Shown piece after piece: positions 23,401 through 32,900 of a DNA stretch of 64,000 bases. This DNA comes from Nitrospirota bacterium (GTDB lineage Bacteria; JACPQY01). Numbering within the stretch: position 1 is the stretch's first letter; every line of letters begins with the position of its first letter. The translations under genes were made by a program, and so were the position numbers. A model generated the notes under the pieces. That model saw only the letters and a list, made by a program, of their open reading frames with translations. It had not been told where the DNA came from and did not search any database. The stretch spans positions 1 to 64,000 of the forward strand of contig JACPQY010000063.1 of the NCBI GenBank assembly GCA_016190245.1. Direction: 5' to 3'.

Positions 23401-26054
23401 CCTCCGGGTCCGCCGACGTGGAGGTGGCGGGTTGGGTCGCCTCGCCAGATCCCGCCATGCCCGGCCAACCCATCACGTTCACTGCAACCGTGACGAATAG
23501 CGGCCCCCGGGAGGCCCTCGGTGTGGCCCTCTACGACTCGTTTCCGCCGGGGGTCATGTTCCTATCCGCGGACACGAGCCAAGGCTCGTGCAGCTACCTG
23601 GCGACGACCGTGTCATGCACTCTCGGTTCGCTCGCTCCGGGGGCCTCTGCGACCGTAGCGATCACGGTCGTTCCCCTGCCCCTTGGCCAGGAGACCGTCA
23701 CGAACAGGGTCCACCTCACGGGCTACCTGGACGATCCCGACCCTTGTAACAACAGCGCATCGGTCACCGTGGAGATCGTGGAAGGCATAGACGTGGCCAT
23801 CGAGAAAAGCGCCACGTCGGACGAGGTGAACTTCGGTGAGCAGCTTGTCTATGGTTTGGCGGTGTTCAATTTCGACAACGAAGATCCGGCCGAGGAGGTC
23901 GTGGTCCATGACTACCTGCCCGCGACCATCGTCGGTTTCCTGGCGGCCAACCCGTCGCAGGGTTCGTGTACTGAAGTCAGCGGCCAAGTCGAGTGCTTGC
24001 TCGGGACGATCGAGCCGGGGGGAGGCGCAACGGTCGAGATCACCGTTGAGGCCATCGCACCGGGAACGGGCACCAACACCGCGACGGTCGAGCATCTCGC
24101 GCCGGATCCCGTTCCCAGCAACAACACGGACTCCGTGCAGACGACGGTACAATCCATCGATCTGGACGTGAGCCAGTCGGACGCGCCGGACCCAGCGCAA
24201 ATCGGGCAAGAGGTCACCTACACCGTGACGGTCACGAACCTCGGGGCCCAGGCAGCCACGAACACCTTCTTCGGCAGCGGACCCCGAAGCCGCAACGGTA
24301 CGCCGGACGTGATCTCGGCCACCGTCGTGGGCGGCGCCGGCGATGAGTGCCGGATCGTCAGCAGACCGAATGGAGAGGTGGCCCAATGTTCGCTGGGAAC
24401 CATCGAGGGGGGGAGTGCCAAAGTGGTGCAGGTGGTCGCAACCCTTCCCGTGGCCGGGACCATGAAGAACAAGGCACAGGTGTCCGCTGTGGAGACGGAC
24501 CCCTTCCCCACCAACAACGAATCCATTGAAGAAACCGTCATCGGCATCGCCGATCTGTCGGTGACGATCGCGGACGCACCCGATCCGGTCGGTGTCGGAC
24601 AGCCGCTCACGTACACGATAACCGTTTCAAACGACGGTCCGGACCCAGTTGCCGACGGAGGCATGATCCACGCCTTCCCGGCCCGCTGGGGCATGGGTAC
24701 CGTCTCGTGGTCGAACGGGTCTTGCGATAGCGGCACGGCGGGTCGGGTCATCTGTACGTACATCGTTCTCGGTGCTGGGCAAAGCACCACGGGCACGGTC
24801 GTTGTGACCCCCACCTTCGGCCGCCCTGATCCCATCCCGAGCTCGGTGGCCGTCGGGTCCATGAGTGATCAGTACGATCCGAACTACACAAACAACATGG
24901 CTACCACCGAAACGACCGTCAGCAATGCGAATGCGGCGGATCTCGCCGTCACCCTTGCCGATGCCCCCGACCCCGGCCAGGTCGGCCAGCCGATCACGTA
25001 TTCAGCCTCTGTGAGCAACCTGGGTCCGGCGAATGCCACGGACCTGGTTCTGACATTCCAGTACCCCGCCGCTCAGGCGGACTTCGATCCCGAGGCCTCG
25101 GATCCCACCTGCTCTTCGCCCACGCCGGGCACCGTGGAATGCACCCACGCCTCCCTCGAAAGCGGTGCATCGCGATTGTTCGACATCGTGCTTGTTCCAT
25201 CTCTGGGTGGGACGCTTCGCACCCGCGCACGGGTGCGAAGCGGCGCCCCGGACCCGACCCCCGGCAACAACCTGGCCAGCGCTCAGACGGAGGTCATCGC
25301 GACGGCCGACCTGTCGATCACCAAGACTGCGGATCCCGGCACGGTTGGACTCGGAGAGCAGGTCGTGTTCACGCTCATGGTTTCGAACGCGGGACCCGAC
25401 CCGGCCGGCGCCGTCCTGAGGGACGTGGTCCCGGACGGGCTTTTTTTCCTGAACGTCACCCCCCCGGAGGGCTGCGATACCACGGAGTTGCCCAGCGTCA
25501 CCTGCAACCTCGGCACCCTCGACAGCGGTCAGGGGGAAACTGTCATGCTGACCGTTCGTGCGGACGCCGTTGGAACGGTGCGCAACACGGCCCGCGTCGC
25601 CACAAACGCCACCGACCCCCAGCCGGGAAACAACTCGGCCTCGGCGGTCGTTACCGTGACGGGCTCGGCGGACCTATCCCTCACCCTCAGTGACAGTCCG
25701 GACCCCGTTTCTGTCGGGCAGGCTCTAACCTACACCGCGGCCGTTTCGAACCTGGGACCTGACCCCGCCCTGCCGGACGTTGTGGATCAGCTCCCCGCTT
25801 CGGCGGTTTTCGTGTCGGCCGAGTCTTCGGACGGCGCCTCCTGCACGTACCTCTCGGGGCAGCACTCGGTGAGGTGTTCGCTCAAGCCGCTTGCGGTCGG
25901 CTCCATCGTGACGGTGAACATCGTCGTCACCCCACAGGCTGCGGGGACGATCGAAAGCGTTTCCAGAGTGCTGTTGGAGGCGGATCCGAACAAGCGGAAT
26001 AACAAGGAGACGGAATCGACCACGGTGCTGAGCATGGAGGCGGCTTCGCGCTAG
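20427..26054 (+). CDS. Giant exported SBBP-repeat/DUF11 protein
   Basis: The protein has 1,875 residues. A membrane-spanning export signal (about residues 17-35) is followed by the domain that commonly precedes SBBP repeats (EPNVGQTDPQVRYVARG, about residues 80-280). About seven SBBP blades follow (motifs such as AYSTYLGGS and GNVYVAGST, to about residue 760). An amidotransferase-like flavodoxin-fold segment comes next (GMSVYILSGGN onward, about 780-990), then seven DUF11 repeats (ADLSVTIADAPDPVGVGQ-type starts). The layout is that of a secreted or surface structural protein. No C-terminal anchor or sorting motif is visible. It stands alone with a strong ribosome-binding site; the flanking gene at 18205 is divergent. 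Confidence 0.85.
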   Translation: MDQRDLRIVGFVRANWRKAAIAAGAGLIALAITRAVYRSQPLASTSQTTSTGERRPRENAPGVPEKARQQAAALQTYFRSPILFEPNVGQTDPQVRYVARGPGYSIFLSPVGAALSLSRPRPNELGRGSLASLGRRAIPSAPLAMPESYDRAAVKLSLLGANPEATVEGRNPKPTKAHYLVGRDPSRWRRDVPSFGEVVFENVYPSISMVFHGMHGELEFDFELAPGANPDLIRIRFDGAESVSISPEGDLLLDTRVGQLRQHKPSVFQAGPLGREIVNGRHVLRADGSVAFELEAHDPTRATIIDPVLSYATYLGGSGTDGSGFGVVRTLATALDEATGVLIIASGTTSLDFPTTPGAFQEVMAGYFDVFVTAMAPQGDAPLFSTYLGGSAADSAAGVALDAQGNVYVAGSTWSADFPIAGSPYQDLLSGLTDGFVSKLDPTGSSLIYSTYFGGDGYTCIPSCGSEVVTDLAVSSTGEAFATGFTDDPTFPITPGAFDGQVEWPAGADGFVTRLNATGSSLVYSTFLGGSGIDEIFGIVIAPDGTALVGGYTHSADFPTENAFQASLAGDTDAFLTRVSVNGDALVFSSYLGGAGVEEALDVAVDEADNMYATGITTSTDFPVTPGAYQQQYLSSIQFPTAFVTKVGASGTLAYSTYLGGSTYDWGLAVAVHDGGHAYVGGWTTSADFPIADPLVETLGQPGARYFLTELDTSGCGVRMSTWLATGGTTNAYDHEIDASCNTHAAGAGLSLAVPTTPGAFQESPPGGVDAFAMRIGTRKAPGMSVYILSGGNYAADQAVVNALTSEGHLPTLGVEPWQWDGTQADLESFDAVLFLNNFNEAQGDMPESGQTAILNFVNGGGGLVTGEWTLWNASQAHFALLEPLFPAVSEDVSLAGQATYSRAVPDCRVGSGLVPTFAFGLTTGSFGTESILQTKAGATVFYGNDQGGDGVVGWTFGQGRVASFSTLIADVELSTWSYARLLANAVEWAATSGSADVEVAGWVASPDPAMPGQPITFTATVTNSGPREALGVALYDSFPPGVMFLSADTSQGSCSYLATTVSCTLGSLAPGASATVAITVVPLPLGQETVTNRVHLTGYLDDPDPCNNSASVTVEIVEGIDVAIEKSATSDEVNFGEQLVYGLAVFNFDNEDPAEEVVVHDYLPATIVGFLAANPSQGSCTEVSGQVECLLGTIEPGGGATVEITVEAIAPGTGTNTATVEHLAPDPVPSNNTDSVQTTVQSIDLDVSQSDAPDPAQIGQEVTYTVTVTNLGAQAATNTFFGSGPRSRNGTPDVISATVVGGAGDECRIVSRPNGEVAQCSLGTIEGGSAKVVQVVATLPVAGTMKNKAQVSAVETDPFPTNNESIEETVIGIADLSVTIADAPDPVGVGQPLTYTITVSNDGPDPVADGGMIHAFPARWGMGTVSWSNGSCDSGTAGRVICTYIVLGAGQSTTGTVVVTPTFGRPDPIPSSVAVGSMSDQYDPNYTNNMATTETTVSNANAADLAVTLADAPDPGQVGQPITYSASVSNLGPANATDLVLTFQYPAAQADFDPEASDPTCSSPTPGTVECTHASLESGASRLFDIVLVPSLGGTLRTRARVRSGAPDPTPGNNLASAQTEVIATADLSITKTADPGTVGLGEQVVFTLMVSNAGPDPAGAVLRDVVPDGLFFLNVTPPEGCDTTELPSVTCNLGTLDSGQGETVMLTVRADAVGTVRNTARVATNATDPQPGNNSASAVVTVTGSADLSLTLSDSPDPVSVGQALTYTAAVSNLGPDPALPDVVDQLPASAVFVSAESSDGASCTYLSGQHSVRCSLKPLAVGSIVTVNIVVTPQAAGTIESVSRVLLEADPNKRNNKETESTTVLSMEAASR

Positions 26055-26092
26055 CCCCCTTTGTTCATGAACTCTGCGAGGCCATGTTCCAT

Positions 26093-26111
26093 GCGATCCA
26101 TCCTGGATCGC
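26093..26111. terminator. Hairpin downstream of the SBBP/DUF11 gene
   Basis: GCGATCCA-TCC-TGGATCGC is a perfect 8-bp stem with a 3-base loop, 38 bp after the stop codon and before the convergent gene at 26241. No T-run follows, so it would be at most a weak or factor-assisted terminator. Confidence 0.4.
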
Positions 26112-26240
26112 AACCTATCATGGCCCCATCCCGTCCTTGGCAAGGGGCCAAGGAGGCAGGGGCCAGCCCCGCCCCACGCTTCCTGCGCGGGGGCGGCCCG
26201 TTGGGGCGAATAATTCATGCACTTCATCTCCCTCCCCTGC

Positions 26241-27119
26241 TCATGGCTTCCGCGCGGCCTTCTCCGCCTCCGGGGATGGTCGGGGGGGGCGATTGCGCAC
26301 CTTCGACTCACCGTACCGGCCGCGAAGCATGTCCAATGCCTGGCTGCTGGAGATCATTTCAACATTCATGTAGACGAGGGCGGGAGCTACCGTCTCCTTC
26401 CACTGGCGCCAATGCGAGTCGAGTTCCGGACCCTCGCGGTGTTGATCCACGGCCTCTTTGAACGGTGCGAGCGTCTTGTGCAACCGCTCGCCAAAGGCCT
26501 TCTGCCAATAGGCCTGGTTCGCCTCCAGAGCATCGGAGTAGCTCCGTGAAGACATCCGACCCCCCGGCTGGGCCAGGTAGGTCACGAACTCCCTCCCTAT
26601 CTGGGTACCCGACGCCTCACCGGCCAGTTGGAACAGTTGGTCCACCAAGCCGGGCTTCTTCATGGCGGTGACAACGTCCAGGTCCCTGAGCGAGCTCTCG
26701 CGTACGCGCTTCCGGATCACCTCGATCAGCGCCTCACGATCGAAAGTAGTCCAACGGGGCCCGGCCGGAGGGGCGAATGGAACCGGTCCCTGCGTCCGCT
26801 TCGGCGGGCTCGGTTCTTGTTCGGAGGGTACGGTCCGTGGAACCGCCGGGAAATTTCCTATGTCCGTGTCCGGCGGGGGCGCGGGCCTTGGGCGCGGGCC
26901 CTGAGGCGGCGGGGGAGTGACCTCTGCGGAGGGAATCGAACGCTTCGGAACATCGAGTCTCTGGGCGGCGAGACGGGCCAACAGAATGAGGCCGGCGAGG
27001 AGCGCCACCACCAGAATCCCCAGCCCGATCCAAACCCACCAGCCCGAGCGTTCCTTCTCCGGCAGCGGGCGTGGGCCCTGCCCCGCGCCACGTCCACGCC
27101 CTTCTCCGAAGTTAGCCAT
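26241..27119 (-). CDS. Single-TM Pro-rich protein of unknown function
   Basis: The protein has 292 residues: a Gly/Arg-rich cytoplasmic N-terminus, one membrane helix (WWVWIGLGILVVALLAGLIL, about residues 27-46), a long Pro-rich linker to about residue 120, and a predicted helical C-terminal domain. No family is recognised. The layout (one N-terminal helix, Pro-rich linker, helical tail) recalls the smaller protein at 29420-29986, but similarity is only in architecture. The ATG has GGGGAT upstream. It is convergent with the SBBP/DUF11 gene and 271 bp downstream of the DUF2723 gene, with a repeat element in between. Confidence 0.6.
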   Translation of the reverse strand: MANFGEGRGRGAGQGPRPLPEKERSGWWVWIGLGILVVALLAGLILLARLAAQRLDVPKRSIPSAEVTPPPPQGPRPRPAPPPDTDIGNFPAVPRTVPSEQEPSPPKRTQGPVPFAPPAGPRWTTFDREALIEVIRKRVRESSLRDLDVVTAMKKPGLVDQLFQLAGEASGTQIGREFVTYLAQPGGRMSSRSYSDALEANQAYWQKAFGERLHKTLAPFKEAVDQHREGPELDSHWRQWKETVAPALVYMNVEMISSSQALDMLRGRYGESKVRNRPPRPSPEAEKAARKP

Positions 27120-27190
27120 GCTATCCCCAATGCTCGGGAGCCGCGAGTCCGCCCGCCGGCCCTTGATCCGTCGGCAAGCATCCTGTCCGC

Positions 27191-27269
27191 GTAGGGGCGG
27201 CGTCCACGCCGCCCGAAATGCGCGATGACCACGGCGATCTCAGGCGGGCGTCCAGGAGGACGCCCCTAC
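27191..27269. repeat. GTAG-hairpin element with perfect 9-bp terminal inverted repeats
   Basis: GTAGGGGCG (27191-27199) and CGCCCCTAC (27261-27269) are exact inverted copies. Each end is itself a hairpin: GGGCGGCGT/ACGCCGCCC on the left and GGGCGTCC/GGACGCCC on the right. It lies in the 271-bp gap between the genes at 26241 and 27391, where I see nothing else. Confidence 0.75.
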
Positions 27270-27390
27270 GTGCTCCACCCGTTGGGTGAGTGCTCCTCCC
27301 TCGTCCTGTGAACGTTGTCAACGGATTACGGCCGGCGGAGAGCCCGGATCCGCTTGCGATCGCGCCCACCTGCTGCCTGCTTCCCATGAC

Positions 27391-29466
27391 CTATGGCAGA
27401 ATACAGGCCGGCTCGAAGGACCGCGAGCACCGTCTTTCGAGCTGCGTCATCGCTCTCATCGCGTCCCCCGCGGCCCTGTAGTCCCGGGCTGCCTCCTCGA
27501 ACCGCCCATCGGCCATCTCAAACGCGCCCCACTCCAGCAACCGCGAACCGAGAACCTCCAGATCCCCCCGCCCCAACTCCTCCTTCTCGTCCCACGGCCG
27601 AAGCAGATAGGATCTGGAAGGCGGCTCTCCGGAGGAGTTGAGGCCAAACAGCAGTCCGCTGTTCCATTTCGGGCGGCCGTAGGCCGGTTCGACCGCGGAG
27701 AACCGACGCTCGAGGTTCCCCGCATCCAGTCCGCTCGCCGCAGCGATGATGTAGGAATGGTACAAGCTTCCTGCCACCCAGTTTTCCGGCCGGAGACTCC
27801 CCGCGAGGGCCGGATCCGCCTTGCGCGGCGGGGCGAAATGGGCGAACTGGTCGGAGAAGACCGGTCTCTCCCCGATGTTCGCCTTCGCCAACCTTCCCGC
27901 ATACCGGAGCGAGGAACTCATCCATGAGGGGGCAGGCGGGGACTCCGTCTGGCGATCGGGAGGCGGGACCAGCGCGGAGTACAGATCGAGGAAACGCCGC
28001 CTCCCCCACTCCGTAGTGAAGATCGGCACGAACGCCAGGGCCACATCGGGGCGCCTCCGCTCCACCCATGTCGCCTCCTGAAGCGCGAACGCATTCCTCT
28101 CATTCAGGCAGACCAGAAGCGAGCCCGGACTCAGCTCGCTGAAAACCTGGTTCACCAAGCTCCGCGGCACGCGGTTCTCCACACTCCCCCTGGCGAGCCG
28201 GCCCCAGCCCTGCGAGCCCGCGAGCCAGAGCGCGTATCCGCCGGCGAGGGCCAGACCCGCCACGGCCCATCGCCTCGCCTCTCGCGTGGCCAGCCAGCAA
28301 AGCCCGAGTCCGCACAGCCACGTGGTTGAAATCGACAGAAACAAGCCGTAGCCGCCCCTCTCCTGGGAAGGGCTCGTTCCGGCAAGGAGCAAGAGCACCG
28401 CGGCAACCGGCACGGCGCCCAGGATCCGGTAGCGGAGGCGCACGGCCAGCCAGGCGACGCCCATGGCCCCCAGTGCCAGCAGCGGCCACGCGCCGGGCGG
28501 AGCCAGCGCCGCCGCAGCCCGCTGCTTCATCGGCCCCGTGAGCTCGCTCCCGACCTTCACCCCCCGCAGTTTCTCTCCGCCGAACTCGAGCGTGGTCCTC
28601 ACGTCGGCCCAGGATTCGCCTCCCGCGTGGGTGAGCGGGATGGCACGCCCGGATCGAAGGACAAGGAAAAGGTTGATGCCCTGGCAGGCGATGGGAATAA
28701 GCAGCAGCAGGACGGCTGCGCCCCGGGCAGGAAGAGCGCCGCGAACGAGGAGCATCACGGGCAGGATGACGGCGGGAGCGATGAGGAAGGCCGGATGGTA
28801 GGCCGCGAGGAGACAGGCAACCCCGTAGGCTTTCCAGAGGCGAGGAGGCCGGGCGGCGCTGAGCGCAAACCAAATGGCCGAGCACAGGAAAAGGGCCGGC
28901 ATCGTATTCTCGGCGGAAGCCGCCTCCTGCAGAAACGCTCCCTGGGAGCCGAACCTCACGACAACGGCGACAAGGCCGACTCCAACCAGAAAGCGGGCCA
29001 ACCTCCGGTCTGCCCGACCGATGCCCAGCCTGGCCACCCAGGCCATGGATCCAAGGAACGTGAACGTCAGGGTCAACGCACCCAGCACGGTGTTCATCCA
29101 GTTGACCCTGAGCGGGATGCTCCCGACGGGAACCAGACTCGCCAGCTTGGCCGGCATCACGTACATCGGATACCCGAGGAAATGCGCCGGGCTGAGGTGA
29201 TAGGACGCCGCGATCAGCTCCCCGGCGTCCCTCCATCCCACGTCCGCCGCCAGGAAGCGCAGGAGCAAGAGGTAGGACGCTGCGAACGCTACGACGCCGT
29301 GGAGGATGGACCCCCGACGAGCGAGGAGTGCGACCCCGGTCACGTCCTCCCGCGAAAGCGCCCGGTCCGGCACGACCTCCACACCCCCCAAGCGGGCACG
29401 GCCTAACCGGCCCTCGCCTCTAACCGCCCCGCACGCCCCGGCACATCTGACGGTGGATGCCGTCAA
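27391..29466 (-). CDS. DUF2723 family membrane protein (TMEM260-like, probable GT-C glycosyltransferase)
   Basis: The protein has 691 residues. The N-terminal motif GWRDAGELIAASYHLS followed by HFLGYPMYVMPAKLASLVP and SIPLRVNWM is the DUF2723 signature, including the acidic site in the first extracytoplasmic loop. About twelve helices reach residue 440, then a soluble C-terminal half of about 250 residues contains a domain resembling that seen in other DUF2723 proteins. Eukaryotic relatives (TMEM260) are O-mannosyltransferases; the bacterial substrate is unknown. It is the last gene of the minor-pilin operon and overlaps the upstream stop by 47 bp if the TTG at 29466 is used; a GTG at 29382 is a plausible later start. 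A role in pilin or surface-protein glycosylation is inference. Confidence 0.7.
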   Translation of the reverse strand: MTASTVRCAGACGAVRGEGRLGRARLGGVEVVPDRALSREDVTGVALLARRGSILHGVVAFAASYLLLLRFLAADVGWRDAGELIAASYHLSPAHFLGYPMYVMPAKLASLVPVGSIPLRVNWMNTVLGALTLTFTFLGSMAWVARLGIGRADRRLARFLVGVGLVAVVVRFGSQGAFLQEAASAENTMPALFLCSAIWFALSAARPPRLWKAYGVACLLAAYHPAFLIAPAVILPVMLLVRGALPARGAAVLLLLIPIACQGINLFLVLRSGRAIPLTHAGGESWADVRTTLEFGGEKLRGVKVGSELTGPMKQRAAAALAPPGAWPLLALGAMGVAWLAVRLRYRILGAVPVAAVLLLLAGTSPSQERGGYGLFLSISTTWLCGLGLCWLATREARRWAVAGLALAGGYALWLAGSQGWGRLARGSVENRVPRSLVNQVFSELSPGSLLVCLNERNAFALQEATWVERRRPDVALAFVPIFTTEWGRRRFLDLYSALVPPPDRQTESPPAPSWMSSSLRYAGRLAKANIGERPVFSDQFAHFAPPRKADPALAGSLRPENWVAGSLYHSYIIAAASGLDAGNLERRFSAVEPAYGRPKWNSGLLFGLNSSGEPPSRSYLLRPWDEKEELGRGDLEVLGSRLLEWGAFEMADGRFEEAARDYRAAGDAMRAMTQLERRCSRSFEPACILP

Positions 29467-29986
29467 AAACCAGGTTCAGGTACACCATCGCCTTGGCCTT
29501 CTCGGCTTCGCTTCGGTTGGACAGTTCCATGTCCTGTATGCGTTGCCGCTGATCGAAATACCAATCATCCACTTTCTTGCGCTGTTCGTCCGCCTGCTTG
29601 CAGAAGGCCTCAAACTCCCCGCGTTTCTTCGGATTCCCCGCCAGGGCCTGCGCCGCCATCTCTCCGATCCCCCTCCCCTTCGCGTTCCGGTAGACCCCAT
29701 CCATGACTTGGCTGAGCACTTTCATCGCCTCTCCGGGACTCTCGGGCATGGGTTTTCCCATCATCTGCTTGACGATCTCCCGCCCCACCTCGGGCGGCAC
29801 GAGCGGCTGGCCTTCGGGCGTGGCACCGGGCGCGGGCGTGAAGGCCGGCTCCTCGGCCGGCGGCGCGGCAACTTCCGCCGGCGGCTTGGGCGGAGGCACT
29901 TTCGAGATCCACCGCTCCACCGCGTACAAGCCGACCAGAACGACAAGGACGACGCCGACAGCCAGCAACAGTCGCTTCAGCAGCAT
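29420..29986 (-). CDS. Small single-TM protein at the end of the minor-pilin cluster
   Basis: The protein has 188 residues. One N-terminal helix (LLLAVGVVLVVLVGLYAV) is followed by a Pro/Ala-rich linker and a charged helical C-terminal domain with KVDDWYFDQRQRIQDMEL. No family is recognised. The ATG lies 5 bp after the stop of the giant PilX-like gene, which fixes the start despite the frame staying open further upstream, and argues for co-expression with the pilus genes. Confidence 0.65.
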   Translation of the reverse strand: MLLKRLLLAVGVVLVVLVGLYAVERWISKVPPPKPPAEVAAPPAEEPAFTPAPGATPEGQPLVPPEVGREIVKQMMGKPMPESPGEAMKVLSQVMDGVYRNAKGRGIGEMAAQALAGNPKKRGEFEAFCKQADEQRKKVDDWYFDQRQRIQDMELSNRSEAEKAKAMVYLNLVFDGIHRQMCRGVRGG

Positions 29987-29991
29987 GGGTC

Positions 29992-32900
29992 CTACATCGG
30001 CGAGTTGAAGACGACCGAGACAAGTTGCGTCAGTTGGTGAACCGGGAACCCGAGCTGCTTGAGCTTGTCGTCGTAGCGACACATCTTGCCCTGGCACAGC
30101 TGCGTATTGATCTTCCAGCAGGGTTGCATGGTGATCGCGCACGAGAACCCGAAGAACTGACAGAACGGATCCAGCCAGTCCCACACCTCCTCCGGCGCCA
30201 CCACGTGCCTCACCATGACGTTCCCGTTGTTCACGATGGCGTTGGCATCGAGGAAATTCGACTCCTCGTAGCCCGCCTTGCCGTTCGAGTACACCACGCC
30301 GTAGTTGGGGTTCCCGTCGAACAGACCGGTGTTCCAGCAGAAGAGCGTGAGGGCAAACGCGCAGACACCGTTCCAGTCCGTCGTGCCGCACAGGAAACTC
30401 TCCAGGCCGAGGCCTTGGGCCGAGAAGAGATCGGTGCCCGATATGACGTTAAAGCTGTGGTCCTCGTCCTTCGTGAAACTGTATCCGTCGTCGCAGATGT
30501 CGGTGGTGTCCACGAGGAGCGAAGTCAGATGTTCGGGATAGACCTGCGGCCCCATGCTCACGATATTGCCGAGGCCCACGACCGTCTGGTTCGTAGCGAA
30601 GCTCCCCATGGAAAAGACGGTGCCGTTGATCATGGCATTCTGCCAGGGCATCCCGACCACGCAAGGCGCTCCGTAGCTCCACAGCTCGAGGTCCGCATGC
30701 CCCTTGAAGACAGGCTGTGTGTAGCCCCAGTAGTCCTCGTCGTGCGGATCCGTGTCGCAGCCCCCCTGGAGGTTGGCCGCGTTGACCCAACTCGTGCCGT
30801 CCCAGTACGCGAACCGGGTGTTGTTGGACTCGGCGAAGAACTGCTCCGCGTAGCGGTCCTGGTAGTTGGCCTGGCAGTTGGCATTGGCGGCCGGCTCGCT
30901 GATCGCCGCACAGGCGTTGGAGTCGTCGCAGTTGTTGTTCCCGGGATCCTCGTCGAACGCGTGATAGTGCACATGGCCCGGCTCGCTGGGAACTTCGATG
31001 GGCGTCATGTTGATCGCCGTGGAAAGCGACAGCGCGGAGTCGTCCGCGAAGTCGTACGGGGTCGTGGTGCCCGTACCCTTGTCGCACGGCGCATGGCAGC
31101 ACAGATCGCCGCGCTTGCTGGGATTGCTGTAGGCCGCGCTCGCATCCGGGTCGCGTCCCTCGTGCAGGTCCACGCGCGTGAGGCCGCCCGCCTTGACCAC
31201 GAGATCGTTGAGGTCGTCCGTCCGCCAATCGTAGTGGCGGATGCCGTGCCAGGTGGACTTGTGCGGGTCGGTATCCGGGTCGCCGATGTAGCCGTCCACG
31301 TTGACGTCCATCTGGCCGTCACAGGAAAACCCCGAATCGTCCGGAGACGCACAGTCGAAGGGGCCTCGATCGTATCCGCCCGTGTCGTTGTTCTCGCTCG
31401 CCGTCACGTTTTCGTCGGCCAATTGACCGTTGGTATTGGTGTCCCGAATCGTGGGCCTGAGGCCCCGCACGAGGATGAGAGAATCGTCAAGGATCGTCCC
31501 GGCCACGTTGGTTTCGCCGCCGAAATCGGGCCTCGGCCCCAGCAGGAGCAAGGGAGCCGGCGTCGGGCAGCTCAGGCCGAACAGATCAAGGATCCAGTCG
31601 AGAACCGAGCACAGCTCGTTCACCACGCCCAGGGTGAACTCGGTGGCCGTTCCTATGTCCGCTCCCTTGATGAACGCATCGCCCCGTACGTAAATAGTGC
31701 TGTTCTCCTTGGTCCAAACGCCGAACTTCCTCGATGACACATCGAGCAACATCATCTCCCCCTCGGTAATCAGCAGGGCCAGAAAGAACGACCCCAGGCG
31801 GTCGGAGAGGTTGGCGTCAAGGATTTCCATGTCCCCCATGACGTAGAGCTTCGCGCCGGGCCGCAGGTAGAACCGGTTCCGGAAGGTCGCGTTTCCTTTG
31901 ACGACCACCGTGCCGTCGATCTCGAAACCGCAGTAGGCGGTCTTCCCGCAAGACCAGAAGCACGGCACCCAGCAGCATTCCGTCACCGGCGAGCAGTCCA
32001 ATTCGCAACCGTCCGCCCCGCAGTCGGTGCAGGGCTCGCAGACACAGTTACCAATACCAACCCCCTGGCAATTCCACCCCCCCCAGAGACACACGCACTC
32101 GTCGGCGCGGCCGCTGAGGTCCAGATTGCCGTTGATGATCACGTCCTTGAGGACATTCGTGCCGGTGGCCACCCCGTCATCCGTGGCCCAGCAGATGTTC
32201 AAGGGAGGGGGCAGAATCTCTGTGAGGTTCAACGCCATGGTCGCCCATTCGTCCACGTTGCAGCCCAAGACGATGTTCGGCACGGCGCTCGCGTCGCTGT
32301 CCGTCAACGTGCCCGTTGGCGGCGTGTAGGTGGGGTACACCGCCGTCCAGGCCCACCCGGCACCGATGGCGCTGACGTCCGTGTCGTCCGTGTAGGGCTC
32401 GGTGCTGTCGATCGTGGTGTTCCCGTTGTCGTCCCACGAGCACGAAAGCTTCCCGTCCGCGCCGCCCTCGTCGAACTTGATCGTGCAGCCCGGTGGATCC
32501 TTGCAGTTGTCAATGCAGTTCATGCGGTCCGCAAACGGTTTGTAGCACTCCCTGCCGGTGTTGCCCGGCGGCTCCTCACCCGGAAGGAACTTGCAGGCCT
32601 CCGGGAAAGGGATTCTCAGCGTGTGGTTGTCAATGTCATGCTGCGCGGTGTTGTTGAGCACCTCGGGCCAGTCGCCCCCATGCACGTCCGGATCCCCGCC
32701 TTCCTTATCGAGGACGCAGTTGGCGTTGCTGCCTGCCGCCGGACACTGGACGTCCTGCTCCTTCGGCGTGTAGAAGACATCGTCAATATCGATGATGTCG
32801 TTCGGGTCGTAGGCCCCTTTCCCGAAATAGGCGAACCCTTCGTCGATCTCCATGGTCCCCGCGGCGATATTGACTGAACCGGCCGGCCCCCAATTGAGGT